7,305 bases of DNA. Source: CAZYWA01 sp964650975 [NCBI: uncultured bacterium]. GTDB lineage: Bacteria > JADJOY01. Below are positions 5,281 to 7,305 of the stretch, piece after piece (position 1 is the stretch's first letter; the number at the start of each line of letters is the position of its first letter). The position numbers were made by a program, and so were the translations under genes. The DNA lies in assembly GCA_964650975.1 (NCBI GenBank), contig CAZYWA010000419.1:1-7305 (forward strand), in the 5' to 3' direction. The notes under the pieces were generated by a model. That model did not search any database. It saw nothing but the letters and a program-made list of their open reading frames with translations, and was not told the DNA's origin.

Positions 5281-5288
5281 TCTGAATC

Positions 5289-6218
5289 ATGCGAATCGGA
5301 TGGACGCTTCCCCAGCACGGAGCCGTGGCGGGTCCGGGCAATCTCAACCGGTTCACCGAGCGCGCCGAGTCGCTCGCCATCGACAGCCTGTGGGTGTGCG
5401 AACGGCTGCTGTGGCCGATCGCGCCCAAGGCGCCCTACCCGGCGAGCGCCGACGGCAAGCTGCCGATCCAGTTCCAGCGCGAGCTCGACCCGATCGAGAC
5501 GCTCACGTTCGTCGCGGCGCGCACCAAGCGCGCACGCCTCGGCACCAGCGTCATCAACCTGCCCTACTACAACCCGGTGATCCTGGCGCGGCGCATCGCG
5601 ACGCTCGACGTGCTCTCGGAGGGCCGCGCCGTGATCGGCTTCGGCAACGGCTGGTCGCCGGACGAGTTCGAGGCGGTCGGCGTGCCGATGAAGGATCGGG
5701 TGAGCCGCTCCGCGGAATACCTGGACGTGCTGAAGGCGATGTGGACTACCGATCCGGTCGAGCACCAGGGCGCCCACGTGACGCTGCCGCGCTCCGCGGT
5801 GCCGCTCAAGCCGGTGCAGAAGCCGCACCCGCCGGTTTTCTTCGCGGCTTACACCGAGAAGGCGATCGAGCTGGTGGCGCGGCACGCGGACGGATGGAAT
5901 CCGGCGGGCGTGCCCGTCGAGGGAATGCGCGCGATGTGGGGAGCGATCCGCGCTCGCGCCACCGCGGCGGGTCGCGACGCCGACAAGCTCGAGCTGGTGG
6001 TGCGCGCCAACCTCTACGTGACGCCTTCGCCACTCGATAGCGGCCAGCGCGCGATCTTCGTCGGCAGCATCGACCAGATCCGCGCCGACCTCGCCGCGAC
6101 CCGCGATCTCGGCGCCCACGAGGTGCTCCTCGAGGCCCAGTTCACGACCAGCGTCGACGCCCTCGAGCCGCAGCTCGAGCTGCTCGAGAAGCTCACGAGC
6201 CTGGCACGGGCCGGCTGA
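5289..6218 (+). CDS. Luciferase-like, probably F420-dependent oxidoreductase
   Basis: This 309-residue protein belongs to the bacterial luciferase-like superfamily, TIM-barrel enzymes that use reduced FMN or coenzyme F420. Visible marks are the first strand MRIGWTLPQHG (1-11), LGTSVINLPYYNPVILAR (84-101), IGFGNGWSPDEFEAVGVP (116-133; the G-x-G-x-GW-xx-E-F element common in the F420-type branch), a helix with AEYLDVLKAMW (142-152), and PVFFAAYTEKAIELVARHADGWNP (182-205). The C-terminal FVGSIDQIRADL (257-268) matches the usual 'G+pe+v...' helix. The length is normal. The start is well supported by GGAGG. The F420 assignment rather than FMN is a family-level inference, and no F420 biosynthesis gene is in the window. 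The substrate is unknown, and neighbours give no pathway. Element D follows 16 bases after the stop, facing the convergent hydrolase gene. Confidence 0.88.
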   Translation: MRIGWTLPQHGAVAGPGNLNRFTERAESLAIDSLWVCERLLWPIAPKAPYPASADGKLPIQFQRELDPIETLTFVAARTKRARLGTSVINLPYYNPVILARRIATLDVLSEGRAVIGFGNGWSPDEFEAVGVPMKDRVSRSAEYLDVLKAMWTTDPVEHQGAHVTLPRSAVPLKPVQKPHPPVFFAAYTEKAIELVARHADGWNPAGVPVEGMRAMWGAIRARATAAGRDADKLELVVRANLYVTPSPLDSGQRAIFVGSIDQIRADLAATRDLGAHEVLLEAQFTTSVDALEPQLELLEKLTSLARAG

Positions 6219-6234
6219 ACGCGGTCGATCGCTT

Positions 6235-6298
6235 GCGCGCGAGGGACCGCACGCGGTCCAAACAGCGGCCCTGGAGGCCCACCGGTCCCTCGGTGGGC
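6235..6298. repeat. Palindromic repeat element, copy D
   Basis: Hairpin 1 (6235-6254) is a 7-bp stem around loop AGGGAC with one C-A mismatch on the plus strand, which is a G-U pair in minus-strand RNA. Short arms TCCA (6257-6260) and TGGA (6272-6275) follow. Hairpin 3 (6277-6298) is a perfect 8-bp stem, GCCCACCG/CGGTGGGC, with loop GTCCCT. The copy shares 16- and 17-base identical blocks with the reverse complement of copy B. It lies exactly 16 bases from the stop of each convergent gene, as a two-way terminator might. Confidence 0.8.
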
Positions 6299-6314
6299 AG
6301 CGCTCGAGTGCCGG

Positions 6315-7305
6315 TCAGCTCGCGGCCTGGCTCGGCTCTTCCACTCGCGGCAGGCTCGGCTCCTTGTGCTGGTGTTTGAGCGCGTAGTCGGCGAGGTTCT
6401 TGATGTCGTAGCAGATCTGGCGGATGTCGTGGCCCATCGTGAGGTCGATGTGGCTGTTGCCCTTCACGGGACGCCAGAGCAGGTAGTTGCTGCGCGCGTT
6501 CTTGTAGATGCTGCCGGTCGAGCGGAGATCGGCCACGCGATCCTGATCGCCGAACACGATCGCCACCGGGATCTCGATCTTGTCGAAGTTCTTCTTGAAG
6601 TCGTAGTTGAGCTTGTAGCACTTGAGCTCGTCGTTCCGGATCCAGCGCGCGAACTGGCGCACCACCGCGCGCGGCTCCGGCCCGCCGCCGATGTTGAGCA
6701 GCGCCTTGATGCGCTCGGGGTTGGCGCGCTCCGGGTTCCACATGAGCGGGATGTACTTGGGCAGCGACCCGAGCAGCGTCCCGGGACGGTTGAAGAAGCG
6801 CTGCACCGCGCGCAGCAGCACGTCGATCGGCACCACGTCGAACTTGACCGGGTCGGGCTCGCCCTCGGGCGCCATCCGCTCGGCCATCGCCTCGGGCACG
6901 ATCGGCAGCGCTTCGAGAAGATCGGCGATCCGCTTCCGTGAGCGGTGGCCGAGGCGGCGCGCCGCGTTCACCTCCCAGAGCACCGCGTCGAGCGCCGGCA
7001 TGCCGATCAGGTCGACGTAGGAGAGCAGCCAGAGCAGCGGAAATCCGCGCCCGATGTCGCTCGGCGCGCCGATCGTGACCAGCCCCAGCAAGTCCTCCTG
7101 CTGCCACGACGCCAGCCCGTAGCCCAGCATGCCGCCCATGCTGTGGCCGACGTAGAGCATCTTGCGGCGCCCGGTCTTGCGCTTCACCTCGCGGATCGCC
7201 GCGGGCAGATCGAACATGAAGTAGCTGTCGACGTCCCAGCCCCACTGGATGTCGCCGGGCAGCGGACGGCCGTCGCGACGGTGGCGCCGCCACTGGAGCG
7301 CCGTC
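6315..7305 (-). CDS. Alpha/beta-fold hydrolase, 5' end outside the window
   Basis: The frame stays open to the right edge, giving 329 visible residues. The N-terminus is missing: the visible part already starts just before WGWDVDSYFMFDLPAAI, a segment that precedes the nucleophile elbow in this family. YVGHSMGG carries the nucleophile Ser (visible residue 55). VFGDQDRV carries the likely Asp (255), and GNSHIDLTMG the likely His (285), so a full catalytic triad is present. Roughly 150 residues between the elbow and the last strands form a large helical cap. The segment before the elbow recalls polyhydroxyalkanoate synthases and lipases, but the elbow has Ser rather than Cys, so a hydrolase is favoured. 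The in-frame ATG at 7217 is probably internal, because conserved sequence continues upstream of it. The substrate is unknown. The gene converges with the oxidoreductase gene across element D. Confidence 0.85.
   Translation of the reverse strand, partial: TALQWRRHRRDGRPLPGDIQWGWDVDSYFMFDLPAAIREVKRKTGRRKMLYVGHSMGGMLGYGLASWQQEDLLGLVTIGAPSDIGRGFPLLWLLSYVDLIGMPALDAVLWEVNAARRLGHRSRKRIADLLEALPIVPEAMAERMAPEGEPDPVKFDVVPIDVLLRAVQRFFNRPGTLLGSLPKYIPLMWNPERANPERIKALLNIGGGPEPRAVVRQFARWIRNDELKCYKLNYDFKKNFDKIEIPVAIVFGDQDRVADLRSTGSIYKNARSNYLLWRPVKGNSHIDLTMGHDIRQICYDIKNLADYALKHQHKEPSLPRVEEPSQAAS

Noticed and set aside
6315-7305. Polyhydroxyalkanoate synthase
   Set aside because: The nucleophile elbow is GHSMGG with Ser, whereas these synthases use Cys; a hydrolase fits better.

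Overview
The window comes from a high-GC bacterium. The lipobox-bearing exported protein suggests a diderm, and the mix of gene families would fit an uncultured soil or sediment lineage of the Myxococcota/Desulfobacterota/Binatota kind. That placement is inference only; nothing here is a taxonomic marker.

Layout. Positions 1-80 hold the 3' end of a gene whose last residues resemble a sulfatase C-terminus. After a 434-base gap comes a type II toxin-antitoxin pair (ribbon-helix-helix antitoxin and MazF/PemK toxin, 515-1070). Its promoter carries two palindromes, and its mRNA may be leaderless. A radical SAM/SPASM protein (1075-2274, minus) converges on the toxin gene with 4 bases between the stops. 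Upstream of it on the same strand is a cation diffusion facilitator (2444-3448, minus), separated by a terminator-like hairpin and a palindromic repeat. A sulfotransferase (3576-4598, plus) is divergent from the transporter. It is followed by a small lipoprotein (4743-5081, plus) and a luciferase-like, probably F420-dependent, oxidoreductase (5289-6218, plus). An alpha/beta hydrolase (6315 to beyond 7305, minus) converges on the oxidoreductase and is cut by the window edge.

Apart from the toxin-antitoxin pair, the genes do not form an obvious pathway. They look like ordinary accessory and metabolic genes with their own intergenic spaces.

The most notable signal is not coding. Four of the six intergenic spaces (after the transporter, sulfotransferase, lipoprotein and oxidoreductase genes) carry copies of a palindromic element. 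Most copies contain hairpins with a constant core CG-AGGGAC-CG (or its complement) and variable but self-complementary stems. Each element starts 14-18 bases after a stop codon. The one between the convergent genes is exactly 16 bases from both stops. Two copies show a compensatory base-pair swap, and the loops of paired hairpins are complementary to each other. This looks like a REP-like or terminator-like 3'-end element that I cannot assign to a named family.
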